Numbered from the stretch's first letter, positions 17,722-28,380 are shown. The stretch is DNA of 64,000 bases from Rhynchopus sp. YZ270_cl-10 (GCA_964035575.1 OZ037844.1:1452501-1516500); one strand, 5' to 3'. Notes: generated by a model not told the origin, from the letters alone. Made by a program: numbers and translations.

Positions 17722-20451
17722 ATGTCGAAGCGACACGCAGACAGCACACCTGACGAGAAGGCGCCAAAGAGAAGAAAGCTTTCAGACTCGGTCTTGGTGG
17801 AGGCTGCCAGGAACGGCGACACGACTGCCGTGCGGGTGGGACTTGAGAAGCTCAGCCCAGACACAGACAGCAAAACGGTTTCCTTCGATGCTGTGCACGA
17901 GGCATGCAGAGGGAACCACGATGAATGCCTCGCACTGCTTCTTCCGTATGTTGAGACAACGCAGATGGGCTTCGGGATGCTGCTGAGTGAGTGCATCCAC
18001 GCAGACCACACTGCGTGCACGGAGGTCCTCTTGCAGCATTGGAAGTCAGTCTGCAGCAACGTTGCGTTTGTCCCACACGGGCAGGAGGCAGACATCGAAA
18101 GCAAGACTCCTCGTCCCTGTCCAGCCATGTGGGCGGACCCTGCAGTGTGTCAGGTGCTCATTGATGCAGGGGCAGACATCGAGACAAAGGACGAGAAGGG
18201 ATGTGTACCTCTGCTCAGGGCGAGCATTTCAGGCAAGATCGCAGTTGTGAAGATGTTGGTGGAAGCAGGTGCGGGAGTGCGTGTCACAGACAACGAACGA
18301 GTAACGTGTCTTATCCTTGCGTCATTTTTTGGACACACCGAGACTGTGCGCTATCTTGTGGGCTTGAAGGATGTGGACGTGAATCATGCAGAGAACAACG
18401 GACTCACTGCGTTGCACTGCGCAGTGAAGGAAGGACTTCGTGCTGTGGTGGAGGTGCTCATTGATGCAGGGGCAGACATCGAGACAAAGGATACGCAAGG
18501 GTTTTCGCCTCTACACACTGCTAGCATTTTTGGAAAGCTGGGGACTGTGAATGTGTTGATTGAAGCAGGTGCGGACGTACGTGCGACAGACAACGAAGGA
18601 CAGACGTGTCTGATGCTTGCGTCGGGTGTTGGACACATTGATACCGTGCGGTACCTTGTAAGCTTGAAGGATGTCGAAGTGAATCATCATGAACACAACA
18701 GCGGCTTCACTGCGTTGCACTTCGCAGTGAAGGAAGGACATGGCGATGTGGTGCAGGTGCTGATTGATGCAGGGGCAGATGTGCAGACAAAACCTGTGAT
18801 GTTGGCAAGCAGTTCAGGCTATCTCGATATTGTGAAGATGTTGGTCGAAGCAGGTGCGGGAGTGCGTGTCACAGACAACGAAGGAGTAACGTGTCTTATC
18901 CTTGCGTCGGGCGCTGGACACACCGAGACTGTGCGCTATCTTGTGGGTTTGAAGGATATGGACGTGAACCATGTCTGGGACGTAGCAGGCCACACTGCAT
19001 TGGGCATTGCCGTTACGAAAGGATACCACGATGTGGTGGAGGTGCTAATTGATGCAGGTGCAGACATCGAGGCAAAGAGTAAAGATAGTGGTCGTTCACC
19101 TCTGCTGTTTGCCAGCAGTTTAGGGCATCTCGTTATTGTGAAGATCTTGGTCGAAGCGGGTGCGGGAGTGCGTGTCACAGTCGACGAAGGAGATACATGT
19201 CTTATCCTTGCTGCATATTTTGGACACACCGAGACTGTGCGCTATCTCGTGGGCTTGAAGGATGTGGATGTGAATCACCAAGGCATGAATAACCAAAGTG
19301 CGTTGCACAGTGCTGTGCAGGAAGGACATCCCGATGTGGTGAGGGTGCTCATTGATGCAGGGGCAAGTGTGAACACAAAGGACCGCAATGGAGCTCCACC
19401 TCTGCACTGTGCTTGCCGTTTGGGACATCTCGATATTGTGAAGATGTTGGTCGAAGCAGGTGCGGGAGTGTGTACCACTGACAGCAACGGACAGTCATGT
19501 CTCATGCCTGCGTCGGGTGCTGGACACACCGAGACTGTGCGTTACCTTGTGGGCTTGAAGGATGTCGAAGTGAATCATAAAAAGAACAACGGCGTCACTG
19601 CGTTGCATTGTGCAGTGCAGAAAGGACATGTCGATGTGGTGCAGGTGCTGATTGATGCAGGGGCAGACATCGATGCGAAGAACGAGGTTGGTCGTTCACC
19701 TCTGATGTTTGCAAGTATCAAAGGGCATCTCGATGTTGTGAAGGTGTTGGTCGAAGCAGGTGCGGGAGTGCGTGCCACAAACAACGATGGAGACACGTGT
19801 CTTCTCATTGCTGCAAACTTTGGCCACACCGAGACTGTGCGCTATCTTGTGGGCTTGAAGGATGTGGACGTGAATCACCAAGGCACGTATAACCACACTG
19901 CGTTGCACAGTGCTGTGGACGAAGGACATCCCGATGTGGTGCAGGTGCTCATTGATGCAGGGGCAAGCGTGAAGACAAAGGACCAGGATGGAAGATCGCC
20001 TCTGCACTGTGCTTCCCGTTTGGGACATCTCGATATTGTGAAGATGTTGATAGACGCAGGTGCGGAAGTGTGTGCCACAGACAACAAAGTGCAGACGTGT
20101 CTTATCCTTGCGGCATATCATGGACACACCGATACTGTGCGCTATCTTGTGGGCTTGAAGGATGTGGACGTGAATCACGCAGAGAACAACGGCCTCACTG
20201 CGTTAGACTATGCTGTGAGGAGCAACCATCCCGATGTGGTGCAGCTGCTCATTCATGCAGGGGCAGACATCGAAGCAAAGGACACAGATGGGCTTTCTCC
20301 TCTGCTGTTGGCAAGCACTTTAGGGCATCTCGATATTGTGAAGATGTTGGTCGAAGCAGGTGCGGGAACAGACAAAGAAAGAGAAACGTGTTGTATGCTT
20401 GCGTCACATGTAGGACACACGGAGACGATGCGCTATCTTGAGGCCACCTAA
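17722..20451 (+). CDS. Ankyrin-repeat protein A4 (909 aa)
   Basis: The largest type A copy. The N-terminus MSKRHADSTPDEKAPKRRKL carries the nuclear-signal-like cluster; the conserved N-terminal region and copy-specific loop (ADIESKTP, about 18088-18115) follow, then about 22 ankyrin repeats with seven three-repeat modules. One repeat near 18780-18810 is shortened by about eight residues, jumping from VQTK straight to PVMLASSSG. The protein ends HTETMRYLEAT at 20451; the hydrophobic tail follows in another frame (20457-20729). Predicted soluble and nuclear, partner unknown. Flanks differ from A1/A2 upstream but match type A downstream. Confidence 0.87.
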   Translation: MSKRHADSTPDEKAPKRRKLSDSVLVEAARNGDTTAVRVGLEKLSPDTDSKTVSFDAVHEACRGNHDECLALLLPYVETTQMGFGMLLSECIHADHTACTEVLLQHWKSVCSNVAFVPHGQEADIESKTPRPCPAMWADPAVCQVLIDAGADIETKDEKGCVPLLRASISGKIAVVKMLVEAGAGVRVTDNERVTCLILASFFGHTETVRYLVGLKDVDVNHAENNGLTALHCAVKEGLRAVVEVLIDAGADIETKDTQGFSPLHTASIFGKLGTVNVLIEAGADVRATDNEGQTCLMLASGVGHIDTVRYLVSLKDVEVNHHEHNSGFTALHFAVKEGHGDVVQVLIDAGADVQTKPVMLASSSGYLDIVKMLVEAGAGVRVTDNEGVTCLILASGAGHTETVRYLVGLKDMDVNHVWDVAGHTALGIAVTKGYHDVVEVLIDAGADIEAKSKDSGRSPLLFASSLGHLVIVKILVEAGAGVRVTVDEGDTCLILAAYFGHTETVRYLVGLKDVDVNHQGMNNQSALHSAVQEGHPDVVRVLIDAGASVNTKDRNGAPPLHCACRLGHLDIVKMLVEAGAGVCTTDSNGQSCLMPASGAGHTETVRYLVGLKDVEVNHKKNNGVTALHCAVQKGHVDVVQVLIDAGADIDAKNEVGRSPLMFASIKGHLDVVKVLVEAGAGVRATNNDGDTCLLIAANFGHTETVRYLVGLKDVDVNHQGTYNHTALHSAVDEGHPDVVQVLIDAGASVKTKDQDGRSPLHCASRLGHLDIVKMLIDAGAEVCATDNKVQTCLILAAYHGHTDTVRYLVGLKDVDVNHAENNGLTALDYAVRSNHPDVVQLLIHAGADIEAKDTDGLSPLLLASTLGHLDIVKMLVEAGAGTDKERETCCMLASHVGHTETMRYLEAT

Positions 20452-20456
20452 GTGAT

Positions 20457-20729
20457 GTGAATCACGCAGGTGAGGACGTTACTGCATGGGACCTTGCATC
20501 GATGCAGCAACATAAGATGTGGTGCAGGTTGACACGATGGGGAGGCAGCTGCCTGAGCATTGTCGTCCTTGTACTGGGCAGTGCCTTCTCTTCGGAGGAG
20601 TGTTTCTTTTGTACGAGTGTGCAGTGCGTCTGGTTGTGGAATACGTTCTTCGGATGTCGTGACTCTTTCTTTCCTTCCCTTTTGTTCTTCACTGAGGGTT
20701 TTCAGGGTCTTTTGGGGTTTGTGGGGTAG
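20457..20729 (+). other. Out-of-frame hydrophobic tail after A4
   Basis: Encodes NHAGEDVTAWDLASMQQH, then SCLSIVVLVLGSAF and aromatic-rich sequence to 20729. It is the same tail as after A2 and likewise separated from the ankyrin frame. Its reading frame is intact in two copies, which hints at recent loss of linkage or an unrecognised joining mechanism. Confidence 0.5.
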
Positions 20730-21444
20730 GCAGACATACTTTTTTTTTCTTTACTTTATTTGCTTTTCAAAACAAAACAACAAATACAGGAAACTGTCCC
20801 AAGAATTACTGGTTATATTGTGGACAATATCAACAAACAAAAAGAGAGCATTGCTGTTTCCCCAAAGAAATATGGAAAATAAAGAAGAAGGCAATTTGAT
20901 AAAACAAAAGTCTAAGCACCCCACCCCCACCCCCACCCCCACCCCTCCCATCCCTCCCAACCCGCGTTTATGTTTCTCTCAATATTTTAAACCCTTGCTC
21001 CTACTTATGAGTTTGCTGGCGCAGGGTTTTGTCGAGGTGGTCTAGGAGCAGGCAGCTCGAAACCACGGAAACGAAAGTCAGCCCAGAATCTGTATTTATA
21101 TGGAATGCTACATTTAATACCAGGAGAGGTAAAATATACTGGCTGTATCCTTCTTCTTTTTTTTGTACTCTCAGCCCATATAATCCGTACCAACGAGGAT
21201 AATGCTATTTTTAAGAGGTAAAATTTACTGGCTATAACCTCACGGACTTTTATTACTTGGTGCATGAAACTTTCTGTTCCAAAAAAAAAAAAAGAAAAAA
21301 AATGAGTCACGTCACTATCAGAAACAAGGTAACGTACATGTGTTTAGCATAGTGGAGTTCATCCTCGGGTGGCGACACTAATACAACCAAGTTTTCAGAA
21401 ACAATGGTGTGGCTGAAACCAGCAAATTTCACTGCTAAAGAACT
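20730..21444. other. Intergenic, no gene seen
   Basis: A/T-rich tracts and a short CCCCCA run (about 20919-20947). A CATCCTCGGGTGGCG motif near 21360 resembles the upstream motif of A4 and B1. Confidence 0.4.
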
Positions 21445-21477
21445 GCTAACAAACTGCTAAATAATACCCTTTTTTTA

Positions 21478-21937
21478 GGGGTGGTGTATAAAAACATTTT
21501 TTTACCTTGGTTTTTCCACTCCCCCTGTTGGCGCGCCTCCACTCTTGCATACCCATGTGTGACCCCACCGTTGAACGCAATCGACTCGCTGAGTCAAAAG
21601 AACGCACAGAACGGGGCTGGAAAAAATCACGAAAAACGCGTACCGTGCGCCTGCGGCGCCCACAAAGTGAGTTTCCCCCCTGAGTATACTGTGTATACTG
21701 TGTATACTGTGTATACTGTGTATACTGTGTATACTGTGTATACTGTGTATACTGTGTATACTGTGTATACTGCGGAAATTGACCAAAAACGAGAACTTGT
21801 CCATTTCGGCGAATTGACCCCACCACTGGCCGGACGGATTCCGGAAATGCAAATGCCGGCGTTAAAAAGCTCACCAACGAAAAAAAATTTTTTTTTTCCA
21901 ACACCCGTGGGGAAAAAATTTTTTATACACCACCCCC
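21478..21937. mobile_element. 460-bp TIR element carrying a 9-bp minisatellite
   Basis: Ends GGGGTGGTGTATAAAAA and complement at 21921-21937. A 32-bp direct repeat starting GCTAACAAACTGCTAAATAA flanks it (21445-21476 and 21961-21992). The interior shares ATTGACCCCACCACTG and GAAATGCAAAT with the 261-bp repeats at 37783-38571. No coding capacity. Confidence 0.6.
21685..21772 (+). repeat. Minisatellite (TATACTGTG)n, about 10 copies
   Basis: The 9-bp unit is the exact reverse complement of the 48-copy array at 55772-56202. Confidence 0.97.
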
Positions 21938-22149
21938 CCAAAAATGCATGCTAACAAAGTGCTAACAAACTGCTAAATAATACCCTTTTTTTTGGGTTCA
22001 GCCACACCAAACAAACAATCCACAAAAAGTAAAAAAAAAAGTTTGGGTACATTTCGTGTACCCTATTATACCTTCTATTCAGTAGAATAGTTAGTACATG
22101 AGACAACGTCTTTAGGTACACTGTCACGAAAGGGCTTTGTATTTCAAGT

Positions 22150-22445
22150 CAACTTTCTTTTGTCATGTCTGCTCTGTGTTCGCCACGTTTTGTCACCATG
22201 ATGTGCCAAGCATAGGTGACCCATTTTCCCCTTTCCCCCCTCACGAGGTGTGACCCAGATCGCAAAGCAAAACTTTGCACTGTTGAGCACAAGCAAAGAC
22301 ACAAAGCTTGGATCTGGTGAGTGCAGGTGGCTCCGTGCCAGACCACAGAGTTCCGCACTGTTCATGATGCCTCTCAAGCAAATCACTCAAAACAAACCCG
22401 ACCCAAGGCAATGTGACTTTGGGCAAACGATTTTTATCCTTCTCT
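22150..22445 (+). repeat. 290-bp dispersed repeat, copy 1
   Basis: Near-identical to 37450-37745 (GATGTGCCAAGCATAGGTGA, then CCTCACGAGGTGTGACCC and CTGGTGAGTGCAGGTGG). Short frames on both strands are shared but show no recognisable product. Confidence 0.85.
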
Positions 22446-22492
22446 CCTTCGTGGATTAAATTTGAAGCAAACCTTTCCTCCCCACATGCCCT

Positions 22493-22514
22493 TGACGACG
22501 TCATTACGTCGTCA
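22493..22514. promoter_or_regulatory. 9-bp-stem palindrome upstream of ankyrin gene B1
   Basis: TGACGACGT, loop CATT, ACGTCGTCA. Partner of 17303-17324 with a changed loop and conserved stem. Confidence 0.5.
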
Positions 22515-22701
22515 TGACACCTGGCAGCCTGACAGGTCCACCGTGGCAACAGAGAAATTGAAAAAGTAGTGACGCTCATCCTCGGGTGTGTTCAATCATA
22601 CAATGAAGTTGTCCTAAAAAAAAAAAGTCCAATTTTGAAATATTCCGCTCTTGCCTCCTTTGCCTCCTTTGTGTCCCTCCTCCCCACCTCACAACCCACG
22701 C

Positions 22702-22708
22702 ATAAAAA
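22702..22708 (+). promoter_or_regulatory. CATAAAAAGG core box of ankyrin gene B1
   Basis: 45 nt before the ATG at 22747, preceded by the pyrimidine-rich CCTTTGTGTCCCTCCTCCCC block also found at A1, A2, B3, B4 and B5. Confidence 0.6.
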
Positions 22709-22746
22709 GGAAAACCACAACACACATTAACGAGAAGTTCAAAACC

Positions 22747-25401
22747 ATGTCGAAGCGACGCACAGACAGCACACCTGACGAGAACCCACCAAAGAGAAGA
22801 AAGCTTTCAGACTCGGTCTTGGTGGAGGCTGCCAGGAACGGCGACACGACTGCCGTGCGGGTGGGACTTGAGAAGCTCAGCCCAGACACAGACAGCAAAA
22901 CGGTTGCCTTCGATGCTGTGCACGAGGCATGCAGAGGGAACCACGATGAATGCCTCGCACTGCTTCTTCCGTATGTTGAGACAACACAGATGGGCTTCGG
23001 GATGCTGCTGAGTGAGTGCATCCACGCAGACCACACTGCGTGCACGGAGGTCCTCTTGCAGCATTGGAAGTCAGTCTGCAGCAACGTTGCGTTTGTCCCA
23101 CACGGGCAGGAGGACAAGAAAGACCGTGCCTGTCCAGCCATGTGGGAGGACCCTTCAGTGTGTCAGGTGCTCATTGATGCAGGGGCAGACATCCAGACAA
23201 AGGACGACATGGGACGTTCACCTCTGCACTGGTCTTGCCGTTCGGGAGCACTCGCAGTTGTGAAAATTTTGGTCGAAGCAGGTGCGGGAGCGTGTGGTAC
23301 GTGCAACTTCGGAAACACATGTCTTATGTTTGCGGCACATCATGGACACACCGAGACTGTGCGCTATCTTGTTGGGTTGAAGGATGTGGACGTGAACCAC
23401 AAGGATGAGGACGGCTTCACTGCGGTGCTTTGTGCAGTTCGGCAAAATTATTCAGATGTGGTGGAGGTGCTCATTGATGCAGGGGCAGGCATCGAGACAA
23501 AGAGCAAATATGATAGTTCACCTCTGCTGTTTGCAAGCAGTTCAGGGCATCTCGATATTGTGAAGATGTTGGTCGAAGCAGGTGCGAGAATGTGTGTCAC
23601 TGTCAACAACGGGATCACATGTCTTATGCTTGCGGCAAATTTTGGACACACCGAGACTGTGCGCTATCTTGTGGGCTTGAAGGATGTGGACGTGAATCAT
23701 GAAAATGAGAACAACGGCTCCACTGCGTTGCACTGCGCAGTGCAGGGAGGGCATGTAGATGTGATGCGGGTGTTGCTTGATGCAGGGGCTGACATCGAGA
23801 CAAAGACCAGCGCGGGGGATTCTCCTCTGCTCTTGGCTGGCTTTTATGGGAAGCTGGATGTTGCCGAGGTGTTGGTCAAAGCAGGTGCGGACGTGTGTGT
23901 CACAGACAGCAAAGGACTCACGTGTCTTATGCTTGCTGCTAATTGTGGACACACCGAGACTGTGCGCTATCTTGTGGGCTTGAAGGATGTGGACGTGAAT
24001 CATGAAAATGAGTACGGCGCCACTGCATTGCTCTGCGCAGTGCAGAAGGGACTTCCCACTGTGGTGCAGGTGCTCATTGATGCAGGGGCAGACGTGCAGA
24101 CAAAGAACACCAATGGAGAATTGCCTCTACACTTTGCTAGCTTCATGGGCGAGCTGGGGGCTGTGAAGTTGTTGGTCGAAGCAGGTGCGGACGTGCGTGC
24201 CACACAGAAAGGAGACACGTGTCTTATGCTTGCGTCGGGCGCTGGACACATCGATACTGTGCGCTACCTTGTGGGTTTGCCGGGTGTAGAAGTGAATACT
24301 CATGAAGAGAAGAAGGGTTTCACTGCGTTGCACTTCGCAGTGCAGGAAGGACATGCCGATGTGGTGCAGGTGCTCATTGATGCAGGGGCAGACATGGAGG
24401 CAAAGAACAGCGCGGGTTGTTCTGCACTGCTCTTGGCTGGCTTTCATGGGAAGCTGGACGTTATCAAAGTGTTGATCAAAGCAGGTGCGTGCGTGTGTGT
24501 CACGGAGAACAATGGAGACACGTGTCTTATGCTTGCATCACTCTATAGACACACCGAGACTGTACGCACTCTTCTGTGCATGCCTGAGGTGGATGTGAAT
24601 CATGCAAAGTACAACGGCTCCACTTCGCTACACTACGCAGTGTTAAAGAAGCACACAGATGTGGTGCAGGTGCTCATTGCTGCAGGGGCTGATGTTGATG
24701 CAAATAACAGCCTCGGAAGCACACCACTTCACTGTGCTTGTGAGGTTGGGGAACTCGACATTGTGCAGATGTTGCTGGAAGCAGGTGCGGGCGTGAGTCT
24801 GGTGGACGATAAGACTAACACGTGTCTTATCATTGCGGCGTATGCAGGACACACCGAGACTGTGCGCTATCTTGTGGGCTTGAAGGATGTGGACGTGAAT
24901 TATCGAGGCATGACCAACTTCACAGCGTTACACGTCGCAGTGCATGAAGGACATCACAATGTGCTGAAGGTTCTCATTGATGCAGGGGCAGATATGGAGG
25001 TTGCGAACAGCAGGGGTACACTGGCTCTGGAGTGTGCGTGCAATCGTGGGGATGTTGTGAGTGTGAAGATGTTGGTCGAAGCAGGCGCAAATGTGCATGT
25101 TGCAGACACGAACAGAGCCTCCTGTCTCATGCTCGCAGTGCTTGAAGGACACGCCGAGACGGTGCGCTACCTTGCAGGCTTGCCACAGGTGGACGTGGAC
25201 GAAGTGCGTCAAGGAAAGACTGCGCTGTGCTGTGCACTGGACGGGGGAGCACATGCCGATGTGGTGCAGGCGCTTGGTGCGACACGTCGCATGCATGTCT
25301 CACGGACAGCGTGTGGTGGATGTCCTGTTGTATGGTGGGGTATTGGGGGTTTGTTTTTGGGGGTCTATGGTTATTTTAAACTAGCGAGAAGGGGTGTTTA
25401 G
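22747..25401 (+). CDS. Ankyrin-repeat protein B1 with C-terminal membrane anchor (884 aa)
   Basis: N-terminus MSKRRTDSTPDENPPKRRKL with nuclear-signal-like basic cluster, conserved N-terminal region, then about 21 ankyrin repeats (seven modules). The last 250 residues are shared with the other type B copies. After VVQALGATRRMHVSRTACGG comes a hydrophobic stretch, VVWWGIGGLFLGVYGYF at residues 861-877, followed by KLARRGV: a single C-terminal transmembrane segment with a basic end, as in tail-anchored proteins. This predicts the ankyrin solenoid faces the cytosol or nucleoplasm while the tail sits in a membrane. Binding partner unknown. The downstream flank is cut at about 25447 and lacks the conserved stem-loop found after other type B genes. 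Confidence 0.88.
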   Translation: MSKRRTDSTPDENPPKRRKLSDSVLVEAARNGDTTAVRVGLEKLSPDTDSKTVAFDAVHEACRGNHDECLALLLPYVETTQMGFGMLLSECIHADHTACTEVLLQHWKSVCSNVAFVPHGQEDKKDRACPAMWEDPSVCQVLIDAGADIQTKDDMGRSPLHWSCRSGALAVVKILVEAGAGACGTCNFGNTCLMFAAHHGHTETVRYLVGLKDVDVNHKDEDGFTAVLCAVRQNYSDVVEVLIDAGAGIETKSKYDSSPLLFASSSGHLDIVKMLVEAGARMCVTVNNGITCLMLAANFGHTETVRYLVGLKDVDVNHENENNGSTALHCAVQGGHVDVMRVLLDAGADIETKTSAGDSPLLLAGFYGKLDVAEVLVKAGADVCVTDSKGLTCLMLAANCGHTETVRYLVGLKDVDVNHENEYGATALLCAVQKGLPTVVQVLIDAGADVQTKNTNGELPLHFASFMGELGAVKLLVEAGADVRATQKGDTCLMLASGAGHIDTVRYLVGLPGVEVNTHEEKKGFTALHFAVQEGHADVVQVLIDAGADMEAKNSAGCSALLLAGFHGKLDVIKVLIKAGACVCVTENNGDTCLMLASLYRHTETVRTLLCMPEVDVNHAKYNGSTSLHYAVLKKHTDVVQVLIAAGADVDANNSLGSTPLHCACEVGELDIVQMLLEAGAGVSLVDDKTNTCLIIAAYAGHTETVRYLVGLKDVDVNYRGMTNFTALHVAVHEGHHNVLKVLIDAGADMEVANSRGTLALECACNRGDVVSVKMLVEAGANVHVADTNRASCLMLAVLEGHAETVRYLAGLPQVDVDEVRQGKTALCCALDGGAHADVVQALGATRRMHVSRTACGGCPVVWWGIGGLFLGVYGYFKLARRGV

Positions 25402-25450
25402 GAAATGTGAAGATGTTGGTCGAAGGTGTGGAGTGCGCATCACGACAACC
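25402..25450 (+). other. Ankyrin-derived relic in the B1 3' flank
   Basis: GTGAAGATGTTGGTCGAAGG and GTGTGGAGTGCGCATCACGACAAC downstream of the stop match ankyrin coding sequence, so the membrane tail lies upstream of an older, now non-coding repeat. Confidence 0.6.
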
Positions 25451-25477
25451 CGTATTTCCCTGCTGTTTTTTGGTTTT

Positions 25478-25557
25478 CCCCAGCCAATTTCTATTACAAA
25501 TTTTGGAGCAGGGAAATATAGTAATTTTGACCAGGGAAAATATAGTAATTGGCTGGG
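25478..25557. repeat. Small foldback repeat
   Basis: CCCCAGCCAATTTCTATTAC at the left is roughly complementary to TATAGTAATTGGCTGG at the right, with GGGAAATATAGTAATT repeated inside. A similar GGGAAATATA foldback is at 28978-29048. Confidence 0.5.
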
Positions 25558-25879
25558 ATTTGCACGTAAAAATGTTCGCGGAAAATGGAGGGTGTTCAAA
25601 TTTCCCGTTTTTCCCTTTGTCTTTGCCATTTTTTTTTTTTTCAAAAAAAAATGGCTGGTTCACTTTTGTGCCTCGTTCTAACTAACCGGCACTGTACAGA
25701 TTGTAAGACATCTGGCCCTCGCTTCGCTCGGACCAAGTGCTTTTCATGTGCATAGTAAACGTACCCCCCTCGCCCTGTCCAGTTTGATGTGGAAAAAAAA
25801 AAGTCGAGCCTTGGGCTAAGTTGAACAACAAAAAAAAAAAAATTTTTTTTTTTTTTTTTGACAAGGCAATTTTCAGGTG

Positions 25880-26010
25880 AAAAAAAATTTTTTTTTTCGA
25901 AAAATTTTTGGCCCCCTGGGGTGGGTCTGGGGGCACCGAAAAATGCCAAAAAAACGCAAAAATCGGCTGTTTTGAGCATCTGTGGTTACACCATATACAC
26001 GTCTCTGTAC
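25880..26010 (+). repeat. 130-bp direct repeat, copy 1
   Basis: Matches 27385-27513 (TGGGGTGGGTCT, then GGCACCGAAAAATGC, then TTTTGAGCATCTGTGGTTAC). The two copies enclose about 1.4 kb. Confidence 0.75.
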
Positions 26011-27384
26011 AAGCCTATGCTATAGGCAAGGCGCTGTTTGACACAAAAATTTTTTTTTTTTTTTTACGAAAACCGAGTTTTCGTCACCTGTGGGTGGTCG
26101 AAGGATCGAAATTTGTGAAAAATTTGCACTTTTTTTTTTTGACCCAAAAATTTTTTTTTCGACAAGGCAACGGGAAAAATGACTAAGGGGAAAGGGGAAA
26201 AAAGGGAAAAACGGGAATTTGGAGGATCCTCTATTTTTTTTAAGTAAGAGAAAACCGAATGGAGTGGGAACGCTAGTGAGAGCGCAGCGGAAACGATAGT
26301 GGGAACGCAACGAGCTTTTTTCATAATGTTTTATTCTTCCCCACAAAATATCACGCGCAGAGAAACACTCGTTTTTCACACAGCGCGTCCGTTTGTTTGT
26401 TTTTCTCAAACGACACCTTTTTTCAAAAATTTTTGTACTCAGGTAGCTACGTAGCCTTCAGGGAGGCAATCGTGTGCTAATACAGAAAGTATCAGTCAAG
26501 GCTGTCCTTACAGACGCATGCCAAAGCGGCCGCCACATGGGTGTGGACTTTAGATTGAAGTTTCATCATTGTACTAGCCCAGGGAGGGTTCCCGGCTACC
26601 GGCGAGGTCTCTTCCAATCCGTTCCCTAGTTTCCTAGGGGGGCCTCCTTGGCTTCACTGGCTAGGGCTCTGCAGGTCCCTCCACACATGTTGTGTGCCTG
26701 CCTTCAGCACCCAGGGTAGCATACCCAGCACCTTTTACCCTCAGGTCAGACCTTCATAGAGTTTCAGGAGGAGTGCCACAAAAGGGCCCCCGGATGCAAT
26801 TTAACGTCCAGCCCAGGACGTTTTCCGTGGAATCGGATGTAAATAACAAAGTGTTTTTATGTGGGTGGTGTCAATCATGACGTCAATTCGCGTACACAAA
26901 AGTGTGCAGTGGCCAGAAGACAAGCTTGAATATATTATTTTCATCATGTTCTTAGGTGGCGGCTCTCCGATTCAGGCACCCCTACCGTAATAGGCACACC
27001 TTCACCGTGCCCGTCCCCAGGCCAAAGCCGAACGGGGTCCGCCATAGGGTCTTGAGAGCGCCGACTTTGGGTACGTTAATCCCTTACCATACCTACTCAT
27101 CGACGGAGCTGTGCGTTATGGGTAAGGAGTGCTCTTAGAGCCCACCTCGGGGTCGCTCATGTATCCCCCCCAAAGGTATTGTCCCACGGGCGGTCGCAGG
27201 GCTCTAGTTCATCCCCCCATACGTCCCCGGCACAAGGCCTTCGCGCGGTCAAAGGAATCCCATCATAGAGCCCCCCCCTACCTACTAGGAACATACCTCC
27301 ACGACTGGATGCAGTTTTAGGTCATACCCAGGACCAGGCTATTTTGAGGATCATTTTCACAGTCACATTTTACCTTAGCAAAAT
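26011..27384. other. 1.4 kb between direct repeats, no gene recognised
   Basis: The first half is A/T-homopolymer rich; the second half is GC-richer with only short frames. ACCGAATGGAGTGGGAACGC at about 26255 recurs at the right end of the window (63966 onward), so this is a dispersed repeat of unknown type. Confidence 0.4.
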
Positions 27385-27513
27385 CTGAAAAAAAAAATTT
27401 TTTTTTCGAAAAATTTTTAGACCCCTGGGGTGGGTCTTGGGGCACCGAAAAATGCAAAAAAACGTAAAAATCGGGTGTTTTGAGCATCTGTGGTTACACC
27501 ATATACACGTCTG
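27385..27513 (+). repeat. 130-bp direct repeat, copy 2
   Basis: Second copy of 25880-26010 with scattered differences. Confidence 0.75.
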
Positions 27514-28380
27514 TAACCCCACATAGGACCATTACCATGGTTTCGTTAGCCCTTGTGGCATGCCCTCCTGCAGTTTCCTGCTCATCGATCGGCGGCCTCT
27601 AGTCCGTGTGGACTTGGGCCACTTGGGCCACCAGCTTCCGGAGGAGCGACGCTCACGTGCGAGCGTCGGACCGGTCACTGCTCTGGGTGCCATGTGCTCT
27701 AGCCAATTCTTGACGAGGATGGGGGTGCAGACCGCCAAGTCCGGACGGTAGGAGGGAACCTTCCCCACCACACGTCAGTTCTCCTAAGCTCCTTGTGACT
27801 TGACTCGTGCCGGTGCTGGTGTCGACAAGCTTCAACCCCTTCTTGTGACCCACCGAGCACGCAGCCAACAGTGCGTCAAACCCTCAAGATCCTGTAGCAC
27901 CGAGGGTGTGTGGCCCCAAGCGTCTGCGCCAGGACATACGCCGTCTGCCATCAAGCGGAGGGTGCTCCAATACTCCTCAGACACGAAGGAGCAATCACAG
28001 CGATCACGAATCACGCGATTGAGGCGGTTTCACAGGTGGTCAGCGGGAGGCTTCACAAAGCAACACCGCTTCCGGAGATGACCGGCTCCCCTCTTCCTCA
28101 ACATGCACCAGAGCCCTATTTTTCACAAGCGGTCCCGAAACCTTAAAGTTTGCGCAAGCCCTGGAGTCATCCGATGACGCAAGGCAAGTCACTCTCCCAA
28201 AGCGATGGCATTGGATGGCAGTATCCGAAGTCAGACCTCCGGGTAATATTGAATCCTTAATGGACGACTTCAATGTGATCGCTGCCTTCTCCCTCTACGC
28301 CCCACACTTCAAGAACGCGGAGACTCGCAAGCTACAAGTAATTTGAGTTTGTTTCTGCGAGCCGAAACCGTTCATCTTCG
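27514..28380. other. GC-rich stretch with broken coding-like frames, unidentified
   Basis: Base composition differs from the surrounding A/T-rich repeats and several overlapping frames of 60-90 codons occur, mostly on the minus strand (27532-27771, 27653-27868, 28040-28273). None runs long enough or carries a motif that allows assignment. It may be an old, decayed gene or element. Confidence 0.3.

Noticed and set aside
17619-20178. Many open frames of 60-220 codons on the minus strand opposite the ankyrin genes
   Set aside because: Shadow frames created by the biased codon use of the ankyrin repeats; they recur at the same place in every repeat unit and have no promoter or motif.
27532-28273. 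Reverse transcriptase of a LINE on the minus strand (WLEHMAPR and LQEGMPQG phrases)
   Set aside because: Only two weak phrases fit, the frames are short and no catalytic YADD-like motif or endonuclease is seen.
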